From DASCNA01 sp036011305 (GTDB lineage: Bacteria; Verrucomicrobiota; Lentisphaeria; Victivallales; GWF2-38-69), in assembly GCA_036011305.1 (NCBI GenBank), contig DASCNA010000148.1:1-24738 (forward strand): a stretch of 24,738 nucleotides of DNA, in the 5' to 3' direction. Below the pieces are notes generated by a model, which was not told where the DNA came from, did no database searches, and was given only the letters and a program-made list of their open reading frames with translations. How positions within the stretch are numbered: the stretch's first letter is position 1; every line of letters starts with the position of its first letter. Shown here piece by piece: positions 7,949-15,315 of the stretch. Both the position numbers and the translations under genes were made by a program.

Positions 7949-8006
7949 AGATTTTGGCATATGAGAGTTATAGTCCACCCATTATAAGTCTCATGTGCTA
8001 AAATCT
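7949..8006 (+). other. 58-nt near-perfect hairpin between the micropeptide genes
   Basis: The arms 7949-7974 and 7981-8006 pair over 26 positions with one mismatch and three G-U wobbles (as the + strand RNA) around the loop CCACCC. The outer stem is AGATTTTGGCATATGAG against CTCATGTGCTAAAATCT, and the inner stem AGTTATAGT against ATTATAAGT. No T-run follows on either strand, so it is not an ordinary terminator. Directly after it CTAAAATCT is tandemly repeated (7998-8015). It could be an RNA processing site, a structured small RNA or a miniature inverted-repeat element. Confidence 0.65.
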
Positions 8007-8061
8007 CTAAAATCTAAATAAACAACAAAAATTAATAACAGAATATTAGCTGGAAATAAAA

Positions 8062-8160
8062 ATGAAATTGATAAATATAATAATTAAATTGTCTAAAGAA
8101 TTACATGATGCATTTGAAATAATGTTAAATCAAATAGGCCAGTATCCTGATTTAAGATGA
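8062..8160 (+). CDS. Micropeptide B (32 residues), paralogue of micropeptide A
   Basis: A 32-codon frame with a modest GGAA ribosome-binding site 6 bases before the ATG. The product, MKLINIIIKLSKELHDAFEI followed by MLNQIGQYPDLR, aligns with micropeptide A along its length. Shared features are MKL at the start, K9, S11, E13, A17, I20-M21 and the terminal G-(E/Q)-YPD motif, with conservative changes at most other helix positions. It is more hydrophobic at the N-terminus than its partner and lacks the basic tail. Conservation of protein pattern with divergent DNA suggests selection on the peptide. Function unknown. Confidence 0.6.
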   Translation: MKLINIIIKLSKELHDAFEIMLNQIGQYPDLR

Positions 8161-8169
8161 CCTGTATAT

Positions 8170-8221
8170 AGCTAAGTATCTGTTCGCTATCTACTACAGT
8201 GCTGTGATTTTTACTTTAGCT
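8170..8221 (+). terminator. Possible terminator after the micropeptide genes
   Basis: AGCTAAGTA (8170-8178) pairs with TACTTTAGCT (8212-8221) with one bulge, enclosing a smaller ACAG-TG-CTGT hairpin, and is followed by TTTATT. It lies directly after micropeptide B and ahead of the convergent EamA gene. The stem is imperfect and the loop large, so the call is weak. Confidence 0.25.
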
Positions 8222-8258
8222 TTTATTGATCAGTGTTTTAAAATGTTAAGTCAAGAAA

Positions 8259-9134
8259 CTATGCAGAGTTTACTAATTTTTTCTTTCCCTCTTTTGAACT
8301 TAAAATTATGATCAGTATAGCTCCACTTATAGTTATTGCTATTCCCATAATGGTAATTATTGTTGGAGTAATATTGTATATCAGCCATCCCAGCAATCCG
8401 GCAAAAACTACAGAACTGAACATCATTGAACTTTCCAGTTTCGAAGAAATATATTTTAATGCCAGAATCATTAAAAATTGATATAAGGCTCCAGATATTC
8501 CTATGCAGAGTAATATTAGTACCTGATGCAAATTTGGTGTGATCCAGTCAAATAGCATGCAGATTCCTGAAATAATGGAACTGAATAAAAAGTAATAAAA
8601 AAGAGCTCCCAAAAATCGATTTCTATTAAAGATAAGGAAAATTTTTAAAAGAACAATAGACATTGCTGCAAATATTCCTGATATAAGGGCCAAAATAATC
8701 GAAGGATTAACAAAAATGTTAGAAGTTGGTTTTATGATAATTGTTATTCCAATAAAACTAAAAAATATTGCCAATAATAACTTTTTTGACTTTTTTCTAC
8801 GCATAATGACAAAAATTACCAGTGGGACAAATATTGGTGCTGTATTTGTCAATAAGACTACATTAATTAACCTAACATATTTTAAGGAATAAAAATAAAA
8901 AGCTATTGCTAAAAAAGCTACTGTGCACCTAAGTATTAAAATCATAGGCATTTTTACTTTTAATTTAAAATTATTACTTTTTAAAATGATAGGAATTATA
9001 ATTAATAAACTCACAAAAAATCTTGCAAAAAGTAATTCTGAATCAGGTATTTTTCCTGATAATTCTTTTATGAAAATTCCCATTACAGCAAAAGAAAATC
9101 CTGCCATTAAAGTATATAAAATTCCTGTTTTCAT
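8259..9134 (-). CDS. EamA-family (DMT superfamily) transporter
   Basis: A 291-residue, ten-helix inner-membrane protein with the internal duplication typical of EamA proteins. Repeat 1 spans roughly residues 1-135 (MAGFSFAVMGIFIKELSG; LLFARFFVSLLIIIPII; LTNTAPIFVPL). Repeat 2 spans 145-280 (ALISGIFAAMSIVLLKI; ALYQFLMILALKY; SSVVFAGLLGWLIYN). The length matches the family. AGG lies 8 bases before the ATG. Family members export amino acids, nucleosides or other metabolites; the substrate is not predictable. It follows the hydrolase gene on the same strand, but a strong terminator-like hairpin lies between them, so it probably has its own promoter or depends on read-through. Confidence 0.85.
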   Translation of the reverse strand: MKTGILYTLMAGFSFAVMGIFIKELSGKIPDSELLFARFFVSLLIIIPIILKSNNFKLKVKMPMILILRCTVAFLAIAFYFYSLKYVRLINVVLLTNTAPIFVPLVIFVIMRRKKSKKLLLAIFFSFIGITIIIKPTSNIFVNPSIILALISGIFAAMSIVLLKIFLIFNRNRFLGALFYYFLFSSIISGICMLFDWITPNLHQVLILLCIGISGALYQFLMILALKYISSKLESSMMFSSVVFAGLLGWLIYNITPTIITIMGIAITISGAILIIILSSKEGKKKLVNSA

Positions 9135-9169
9135 ACTGACTGCCTAAACTTAATTTTAAAGAAAATGAA

Positions 9170-9193
9170 TTGTCGGAGACAAAACTCCGACAA
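9170..9193 (-). terminator. Rho-independent terminator of the hydrolase gene
   Basis: TTGTCGGAG and CTCCGACAA form a perfect 9-base stem with a 6-base loop, just 7 bases after the hydrolase stop codon. On the minus strand it is followed by a T-rich run (TTCATTTTCTTT). Confidence 0.75.
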
Positions 9194-9199
9194 CAATTA

Positions 9200-10384
9200 T
9201 TAAATATGCCTTGAATATTTTTTATAGTTATTAACTTTTGATATTAGAATGGATATGTCCTTTGCAGTGGCTTTAGCACCTTTTTCACCGACAAAAAAGA
9301 AATGAGTTCCATGTATTGTCTTAGTCATATTATTTGGAGCATCGTTTACAGTTTTAGTTAATTTTTTCCACTCAGCAGGTGTTAATTTATTCAAGTTATT
9401 TCCTCTTGTAATGAGATTGAATATATTATGCTCTATAATAAAACCCCAGTTACTTTGATTGAATATGCTTGCCTGTGTTGCTACAGGTAGATTATATATT
9501 CCAACGTCATGAATTATTCCGACTAATGGATAATCCTTCAAATTCAGGGCGCTGGTATCTGATAAATAAGCATTATAATTTCTGGTCCATTTCCCGTTAA
9601 TAAATCTACTGCCTTTGCCAACCATTAAATTTGTCGGGGTATCGCCCATAAATTGAGTTTTATAGATATTGGATGGTATAATAATATGGCCATTTATATT
9701 ATCCTGGATTTTTATGCATTTGATGAACCATGGAATTAAAGGTGCCATATCTGCCAGCCCTTTGGGTGTAAGTCTGATACCGTTCATGAAACTCATATCT
9801 GTAAAACCCGGAATTGGAGGTATAGAAGATAAAGCAACAAATAACTTAATATTCAAGCCCTCTTTTTTAGCTGCAATATTTATACTCGGAGCTATCCTGC
9901 CTCCCATACTCCATGCAGCAACTATTATATGTTTATTTAATTTATATTTATCTACAAATAATTTAGCTATATCAGCAGTCTGTTTTCCCCATTCAGTTAC
10001 TGTGAAATCAGGATAAACTTTTGAAAACACTTTATTTTTTACTGGGTAGGATATTCCCAGAAAAGAGTACCCTTCTTTATGCAGCCAATAACTTAAAAAA
10101 TCATTCTCTTTACAGCCAGGAAATCCATAAGACAAACGGGCCAAACTTGCATAGCCAGGTATGAATATGATTAAAGGTTTATTTGGATTTCCTTTAATAA
10201 ACTTGACAAGAGCAGGGTAGCCATCTGCTTTTATAATTTTCTCACCAGGATAAAGGTACTGATTAGCGGTTACGATTTTTCCTCCATTATTTGTCGAATT
10301 TTGATCTTTAATTGTGTCTGCATATACTAGCATCGATGATAGCATAAATAGCAGAATAGCTATCATTCCAATTATTTTTTTCAT
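9200..10384 (-). CDS. Exported alpha/beta hydrolase
   Basis: A 394-residue protein with a Sec signal peptide (MKKIIGMIAILLFMLSSMLVYA, cleavage near residue 22), so probably periplasmic. The alpha/beta-hydrolase core begins at KPLIIFIPGYASLARLSYGFPG (69-90), where the GY following the strand suits an oxyanion loop. The nucleophile elbow is AAWSMGGR with Ser159; the usual first Gly of G-x-S-x-G is Ala. A His near the C-terminus in the GTHFFF context is a good candidate for the catalytic His. AGGAG stands 8 bases before the ATG. Esterase or lipase-like activity is likely, substrate unknown. It is divergently arranged from a TetR gene, with two operators in the shared region, so expression is presumably induced when the TetR ligand is present. 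Confidence 0.85.
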   Translation of the reverse strand: MKKIIGMIAILLFMLSSMLVYADTIKDQNSTNNGGKIVTANQYLYPGEKIIKADGYPALVKFIKGNPNKPLIIFIPGYASLARLSYGFPGCKENDFLSYWLHKEGYSFLGISYPVKNKVFSKVYPDFTVTEWGKQTADIAKLFVDKYKLNKHIIVAAWSMGGRIAPSINIAAKKEGLNIKLFVALSSIPPIPGFTDMSFMNGIRLTPKGLADMAPLIPWFIKCIKIQDNINGHIIIPSNIYKTQFMGDTPTNLMVGKGSRFINGKWTRNYNAYLSDTSALNLKDYPLVGIIHDVGIYNLPVATQASIFNQSNWGFIIEHNIFNLITRGNNLNKLTPAEWKKLTKTVNDAPNNMTKTIHGTHFFFVGEKGAKATAKDISILISKVNNYKKYSRHI

Positions 10385-10403
10385 AAATCAAACTCCTTAT
10401 TTA

Positions 10404-10409
10404 ATTATA
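10404..10409 (-). promoter_or_regulatory. -10 box of the hydrolase promoter
   Basis: TATAAT on the minus strand lies 20 bases before the hydrolase ATG. No good -35 hexamer is present at the normal distance, where the first TetR-type operator lies instead. This suits a promoter that is closely controlled by that operator. Confidence 0.35.
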
Positions 10410-10420
10410 TTTTACTGTAA

Positions 10421-10438
10421 ATTGAACGACTGTTCAAT
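10421..10438. promoter_or_regulatory. TetR-type operator O1
   Basis: ATTGAAC-gact-GTTCAAT is a perfect 7-base inverted repeat. It is one of two near-identical sites centred 29 bases apart in the hydrolase/TetR divergent region, and it covers the upstream part of the hydrolase promoter. Confidence 0.75.
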
Positions 10439-10450
10439 AATATATTGAAT

Positions 10451-10466
10451 TTGAACGAATGTTCAA
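10451..10466. promoter_or_regulatory. TetR-type operator O2
   Basis: TTGAAC-gaat-GTTCAA is a perfect 6-base inverted repeat sharing the core TTGAACGA-N-TGTTCAA with O1. It lies directly upstream of the predicted TetR promoter (TATAAT at 10497-10502), so occupation of both sites should affect both genes. Confidence 0.75.
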
Positions 10467-10496
10467 GTTTGTTGTGTTGCTTTATTGTTTTTTTTT

Positions 10497-10502
10497 TATA
10501 AT
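10497..10502 (+). promoter_or_regulatory. -10 box of the TetR gene
   Basis: A perfect TATAAT lies 76 bases before the TetR ATG, implying a leader of about 70 bases. The -35 region is poor (GTGTTG at 17 bases). Confidence 0.3.
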
Positions 10503-10578
10503 ATGATATTAATAATGAACAGTTATGAATACATATCTTTACTTTATGTTTATATAAATTTGAGTAAAAAGGATTAAA

Positions 10579-11175
10579 ATGGTAAAATCGCAACACAGTT
10601 CTGCAGATAAAACCAGGGCAAAAATTCTATCTTCAGCATTTGAATTATTTACTGAAAAGGGTTTCACAGGTACAAGTATCAGGGATATAGCAAATGATGC
10701 AAAGGTAAATATTAATTTGATATATCATCACTACCTGACTAAGAAAAAATTATGGGAATCTGTTCTGGAGGATTCATCTTCAAAGTATTCGATAGATGTA
10801 AAGGTAGAAAATTATGATTTTACTGATCTAAAGAAGCTGTTGATTAAATTGACTGATTCATATTTCAATTTTTTTAAAAGTAATCCTAAAATACTGCGAT
10901 TAATTAATTGGGTAAAAATGGAGGAGGATAAAAATATTATAATTCACCAAAATTATATGTTAAAAATTAAGCCTGTACTACTAAAAATGGTTGAAGCTAA
11001 ACTGATTAACCTTGAACTTGATATAGATTTTATCTGTCTGTTTGTTTTATCATCTATACTCAGTGTCTTTGAAAATAAAAGTATAGTTTTTCAAAATGTT
11101 GAGTTTGAGATTGTTCAGAGAAATTATATGAATTTTATCGTAGATCGAATATATAATTCTATAAAAGCTAATTAA
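10579..11175 (+). CDS. TetR-family transcriptional repressor
   Basis: A 198-residue protein with a TetR_N HTH at about residues 10-57 (TRAKILSSAFELFTEKGFTGTSIRDIANDAKVNINLIYHHY), which is the canonical helix 1 to 4 pattern. The C-terminal ligand-binding and dimer domain (60-198) is all-helical and unassigned. AAAGGA lies about 6 bases before the ATG. It is divergent from the exported hydrolase gene with two palindromic operators between them, so local autoregulation and control of the hydrolase are likely. The inducer is unknown; if the hydrolase releases it, the pair would form a feedback loop. Confidence 0.9.
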   Translation: MVKSQHSSADKTRAKILSSAFELFTEKGFTGTSIRDIANDAKVNINLIYHHYLTKKKLWESVLEDSSSKYSIDVKVENYDFTDLKKLLIKLTDSYFNFFKSNPKILRLINWVKMEEDKNIIIHQNYMLKIKPVLLKMVEAKLINLELDIDFICLFVLSSILSVFENKSIVFQNVEFEIVQRNYMNFIVDRIYNSIKAN

Positions 11176-11309
11176 TTCAAGCTGTAATTTTATTGTAAAA
11201 ATAACAGATCTACTGAATATTTTTGGATAATCTATTATAATCCTAATGTTATATTAAGAATATTTTACGTAGACTATCTCATATAAATTGATAACTTTGG
11301 CATATACAG

Positions 11310-12095
11310 ATGAATGAATTTGCATATAAAAAACCTAATGAACTAAGGTTATTGTTTAGAAATAATAAACTTGAGGAACCTACAATCGGAATGGCATTAG
11401 GGTACATCCAGGTGAATTTAGCAATGTTTCCCAGTAAATATTTTTCAGCATTTCAAGAATTTAGTCGTAAGAATATAAAATCCTGCCCGCTAATTGAGAT
11501 AACAAATCCAGGTGAATGCAGATTAAAGAAACTGGCAAAAAACTGCGATTTAAGAACTGATATTCCAAGATACAGTATCTACCAATACGGTAAGTTGATT
11601 GAAGAGCAACCGGATATTTTAAAATGGTATCGTGAAGATTTAGTTTCTTTTTTACTTGGTTCAGCAGTCAGTGTTGACGAAATATTACTAAAAGAAAATA
11701 TTCATTTAAAGCATGTTGACGGAAAGAGAAATGTAGCGTTATTCAACACAAATATCCGCTGTAAACCTGTATATCCATTCAACGGCAATATTACGGTTGC
11801 AATGAGACCAATAGCCAGTAAAGATATAGAAAAAGTTTACGAGTTGTCAGAGAAATATGTTTTTGCTAATGGCAAGCCACTCCATTTTGGAGAACCGGAA
11901 AAAATAGGAATTAAAGACATCAGCAAACCTGATTACGGTGATCCGATTAGAATAAAGCAGGATGAAACTCCAGTATTCTGGTCATGTGGTGTGACTGTAC
12001 ATGCTGTTATTGCTCAATCCGGGCTTGAATTTGCTATTACACATTCACCGGGATATTTGTTAATTACCGATATTAAATGTTCTGATATTATATAA
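11310..12095 (+). CDS. D-glutamate cyclase-family protein (DUF1445, putative hydro-lyase)
   Basis: A 261-residue protein of normal length for the DUF1445/YcsI family. Family features are the N-terminal GYIQVNLAMFPSKYFSAFQEFSRKN with SCPLIEIT, the central LVSFLLGSAVSVDEILL, the MRP motif in NITVAMRPI, and the C-terminal HSPGYLLITD. One family branch, in mitochondria, converts D-glutamate to 5-oxo-D-proline. Bacterial members are mostly annotated as putative hydro-lyases, so the reaction here is inferred. The protein is soluble and cytoplasmic. The gene has no strong ribosome-binding site. It is followed after 26 bases by 6-phosphogluconate dehydrogenase and probably shares its transcript, though no metabolic link is obvious. 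Confidence 0.85.
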   Translation: MNEFAYKKPNELRLLFRNNKLEEPTIGMALGYIQVNLAMFPSKYFSAFQEFSRKNIKSCPLIEITNPGECRLKKLAKNCDLRTDIPRYSIYQYGKLIEEQPDILKWYREDLVSFLLGSAVSVDEILLKENIHLKHVDGKRNVALFNTNIRCKPVYPFNGNITVAMRPIASKDIEKVYELSEKYVFANGKPLHFGEPEKIGIKDISKPDYGDPIRIKQDETPVFWSCGVTVHAVIAQSGLEFAITHSPGYLLITDIKCSDII

Positions 12096-12121
12096 TTCCA
12101 ATAGTAAAAAGGAATTTAAAT

Positions 12122-13549
12122 ATGAATACGAAAGCCGATATAGGTTTGATAGGTCTTGCTGTAATGGGCAAAAATCTAGCATTAAACATGGAAAATCACG
12201 GTTTTAAAGTTGCTGTATACAACATAACATATGAAGAAATTGAAAAATTGGTAAACGGAAGAGGACATAATAAAAAAATTATTGGATGTAAAAGTTTTGA
12301 AGAATTATGCAGTAATTTAACTCGCCCAAGAAAAGTAATGATGATGATTAAAGCAGGCAAACCTGTTGATCAGACAATAGAAGCGATTTTGCCTTATCTG
12401 GAGCAGGGTGATATTATAATTGATGGCGGAAACAGTCATTTTTATGATACAAAAAGAAGAACTAACTACTTAAGTGAAAAAGGTTTTTATTTTGTCGGAG
12501 CCGGTGTTTCAGGAGGAGAAGAAGGAGCATTAAATGGACCTTCCATTATGCCGGGCGGTGCATCTGATGCATGGCCTCATATTAAAAATATTCTACAATC
12601 TATTGCGGCTAAAGTAGAAAATGAAAAACCATGCTGTGACTGGATAGGCCGTGACGGAGCAGGACATTACGTAAAAATGGCCCATAATGGTATAGAATAC
12701 TGTGATATGCAGATGATCTGCGAAGCGTATTCATTGATGAAGAATATTTTAGATCTTAATAATGAAGAACTTCATGATGTCTTTGCCGAATGGAATAAAG
12801 GGGAACTTGATAGTTATTTGATTGGAATAACCAGTAATATTTTTAGAGAAAAAGATCCTGAAACAGGCAAATACATTGTTGATTTGATCTTAGATACTGC
12901 AGGGCAGAAAGGTACTGGTAAATGGACAAGTGAAAGCAGTTTGGAACTTGGTATTGGAATACCTACAGTAGCTGAAGCTGTTTTTGCAAGATGTCTGTCC
13001 GCTTTCAAGAAAGAAAGAACTGATGCTTCTAAGGAACTAACTGGACCTTCACATGTCTTTAAAGGTGATAAGGAGGAACTTATCGAAGCTATTAGAAAAA
13101 CATTATATGCTTCTAAAATATGTTCATACGCACAGGGGATTCAATTAATGCGAGGTGCTTCAGCAGAATACAATTGGGATTTAAATTACGGAAATATTGC
13201 TCAGTTATGGAGGGGTGGGTGTATAATACGGGCAAAATTTTTAGTAGATATTAAAAAAGCTTTTGACAGAAACCCGTCACTTTCTAATTTACTTTTAGAT
13301 CCTTTCTTCAAAAATATAATTGATAAATGTCAGGATTCATGGCGGAATGTAGTATCTCTGGCAGTTAAATATGGCGTAGCAGTACCTACATTTTCATCTG
13401 CACTCTGCTATTATGATTCTTGCAGGACAGAAAGACTGCCTGCAAATCTATTGCAGGCTCAGCGTGATTATTTCGGAGCACATACTTATGAGAGAATAGA
13501 TAAACCGAGAGGAGAGTTTTTTCATACAGACTGGTGCCATTTAGACTGA
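12122..13549 (+). CDS. gnd: 6-phosphogluconate dehydrogenase (decarboxylating), with altered NADP site
   Basis: A 475-residue protein, full length for the long-form enzyme that converts 6-phosphogluconate to ribulose 5-phosphate and CO2 in the oxidative pentose phosphate pathway. Landmarks are the Rossmann GLIGLAVMG (8-16), DGGNS (101-105), VSGGEEGA (129-136), catalytic Lys185, Asn189 and Glu192 in GHYVKMAHNGIEY, GTGKWTS, and the C-terminal QAQRDYFGAHTYERID. AAGGA stands about 8 bases before the ATG. One position is odd: the N-R-(S/T) motif after the second beta strand, whose Arg contacts the NADP 2'-phosphate, reads N34-I35-T36. Numbering is consistent with sheep Arg33, since the catalytic residues show the same offset of 2. 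Cofactor preference may therefore differ. Confidence 0.95.
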   Translation: MNTKADIGLIGLAVMGKNLALNMENHGFKVAVYNITYEEIEKLVNGRGHNKKIIGCKSFEELCSNLTRPRKVMMMIKAGKPVDQTIEAILPYLEQGDIIIDGGNSHFYDTKRRTNYLSEKGFYFVGAGVSGGEEGALNGPSIMPGGASDAWPHIKNILQSIAAKVENEKPCCDWIGRDGAGHYVKMAHNGIEYCDMQMICEAYSLMKNILDLNNEELHDVFAEWNKGELDSYLIGITSNIFREKDPETGKYIVDLILDTAGQKGTGKWTSESSLELGIGIPTVAEAVFARCLSAFKKERTDASKELTGPSHVFKGDKEELIEAIRKTLYASKICSYAQGIQLMRGASAEYNWDLNYGNIAQLWRGGCIIRAKFLVDIKKAFDRNPSLSNLLLDPFFKNIIDKCQDSWRNVVSLAVKYGVAVPTFSSALCYYDSCRTERLPANLLQAQRDYFGAHTYERIDKPRGEFFHTDWCHLD

Positions 13550-13758
13550 GTTTCTACTCTTACAATTTATTAATACATGCTTTACTTACTATTATATTGC
13601 AGAACGCATATAAATATTAAAAAACCATATTGCTTTTGGAAAAAAAGTGTTGTTATTATTTGATCACAATTCACTGCAATATCATTGTCGTTGAAATGTT
13701 TGTAGTAAAATCTTATAATTTATAAAAGATCTATCATTTTTTCTAAAAATATTTTAAA

Positions 13759-13839
13759 ATGAAACGACTCAGGTTAAATACTCTGTTCTTTATATGCTTA
13801 TTCATATTTATATGTGTTAGTTATATCAGATATATATAA
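13759..13839 (+). pseudogene. Detached N-terminal membrane anchor of the SpoIIE phosphatase
   Basis: A 26-codon frame from an ATG at 13759 encodes MKRLRLNTLFFICLFIFICV and six more residues, then a stop. This is a typical N-terminal basic-plus-hydrophobic signal anchor, as expected at the start of a Cache-type sensor. It runs in a different frame from the phosphatase that follows, which starts in the middle of the sensor. The simplest reading is that a deletion removed the first half of the sensor and shifted the frame. Confidence 0.5.
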
Positions 13840-15226
13840 TCTCGTTTCAGGTAATGAGTACAAAAAATATGATATAATTAAACTCTTTATAAGCGATGTA
13901 GGAAATACTCTATACCTTCCTATAAAGACAGCAAAGCTTTTATCTTTACCATTTAAAAATAAACCTATGCCTATGGATTCAGAGAGTATATATAATATGA
14001 ATTTACTGAACTCAACCAATCCTATAGTTAAAGCATTGGGAAGATATCTTATGGAAAATGATAGCGGCACAATGCATGTAAATCTTAAAGGAGTAGACTA
14101 TCTTGTCATTTTTTATTCGCTACCAGCTAATAAATGGAATATTACACTTCTTGTTAAATACTCTTCTCTTTATAAACCATTGCATAAAATCAAATATATC
14201 TTCAATAAAATTTCCAATAATTTATTTATTTATTTCATCGTAAGTTTTTCTGTATTGTTAATAGTTGGGTTGTTTCTCTCTTTTATATTTTTTAAAAGAC
14301 TTTTTATTATACCTGTTGAACGTTTAAGAAATAATGTACAACTACTTGGGAGAGGAAAATTTAAGATTAAAATAAAAGAAGGAGGTACTAGAGAAATATT
14401 TGATTTGACACAATCGTTTAATAATCTTGGATTGCAGTTAGAAGAATTTACTAATAATCTAAAAGAAGAAGTAAAAGCCCGGCAGTCAATTGAAACTGAA
14501 TTAAAAATAGCCGGTGAAATCCAGGAATCAGTTCTTCCAGATATAACCAATGAGTTTATAAGAGGTGAATTTGAACTATATGCAAAACTGATTGCGGCCA
14601 AAGAAATGTCTGGAGATTTCTATGATTTTTTCTTTATCACTAAGAATGAGCTGGCGATTGTTCTTGCAGATGTATCAGGGAAAGGTATCACAGCAGCTTT
14701 TTTTATGAGTATGTCAAAAGCTATCATAAAAGAAAGGTGCTTAAAAATTAAATCGGATTTGAACCCAGGAATTATATTAGATTATGTCAACAAAACTCTC
14801 TGCCGAGATAACGATTCATCAATGTTTCTCACAATGTATTTAGGATTTTATAATATAGAAACTGGTGAATTAAAATATGCTAATGCAGGGCATCATGAAT
14901 TTATTCATATCGATAGTGATGGAAATACAGAGGCTACAGGTATACATAACAACATGGCAATTGGATTACACTGTGAAGCTGAATACATGAATGCTGTATT
15001 GCAAATAGAACATAATTCTTCTGTGGTTTTCTTTACTGATGGTATTACAGAGGCACCTGATACTGACAATAATGAGTATGGAAATAAAAATCTCGAAAAA
15101 GTGCTTACGAAAAACCATAAACTTGAGGTAACAGAATTGGGAGATGCTGTTATAAATGATGTTCTGGAATACCAAAACGGAGATAAGTTTGATGATATTA
15201 CACTTCTTATATTGAAACGAAAATAA
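13814..15226 (+). CDS. SpoIIE-type PP2C phosphatase with HAMP domain, sensor truncated
   Basis: A 470-residue frame from a GTG without a ribosome-binding site. Residues ~20-120 look like the membrane-proximal half of a dCache sensor (NTLYLP; ANKWNITLLV). Then come TM2 (139-161), HAMP (162-215), a short coiled linker (ARQSIETELKIAGEIQESVLP) and the SpoIIE/PP2C domain (255-468). The metal and catalytic motifs are intact: GDFYD (267-271), ADVSGKG (285-291), NAGHHEF, TDGITEAPD and DDITLLIL. Such enzymes dephosphorylate anti-anti-sigma (SpoIIAA/RsbV-like) partners to start sigma-factor partner switching; no partner gene is in the window. A membrane anchor in another frame lies just upstream, so the true start is doubtful. 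It may be an inactive remnant or a sensor-less enzyme. A homologue lies at 23136-24599. Confidence 0.8.
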   Translation: MLVISDIYNLVSGNEYKKYDIIKLFISDVGNTLYLPIKTAKLLSLPFKNKPMPMDSESIYNMNLLNSTNPIVKALGRYLMENDSGTMHVNLKGVDYLVIFYSLPANKWNITLLVKYSSLYKPLHKIKYIFNKISNNLFIYFIVSFSVLLIVGLFLSFIFFKRLFIIPVERLRNNVQLLGRGKFKIKIKEGGTREIFDLTQSFNNLGLQLEEFTNNLKEEVKARQSIETELKIAGEIQESVLPDITNEFIRGEFELYAKLIAAKEMSGDFYDFFFITKNELAIVLADVSGKGITAAFFMSMSKAIIKERCLKIKSDLNPGIILDYVNKTLCRDNDSSMFLTMYLGFYNIETGELKYANAGHHEFIHIDSDGNTEATGIHNNMAIGLHCEAEYMNAVLQIEHNSSVVFFTDGITEAPDTDNNEYGNKNLEKVLTKNHKLEVTELGDAVINDVLEYQNGDKFDDITLLILKRK

Positions 15227-15315
15227 TTTATTATTTATAACAAATGATTAATTTCCAAAAAATATTATTTTATTTATTCATATTAATTCCAATTTTACTT
15301 TAAGTAGACAAAACT

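Noticed and set aside
7949..8006. Long hairpin as a rho-independent terminator.
   Set aside because: No T-run follows on either strand, so it was kept as an unexplained structure instead.
10405..10596. 63-codon minus-strand frame through the TetR/hydrolase spacer.
   Set aside because: It overlaps the two operators, the promoters and the TetR start, has low-complexity sequence and no ribosome-binding site.
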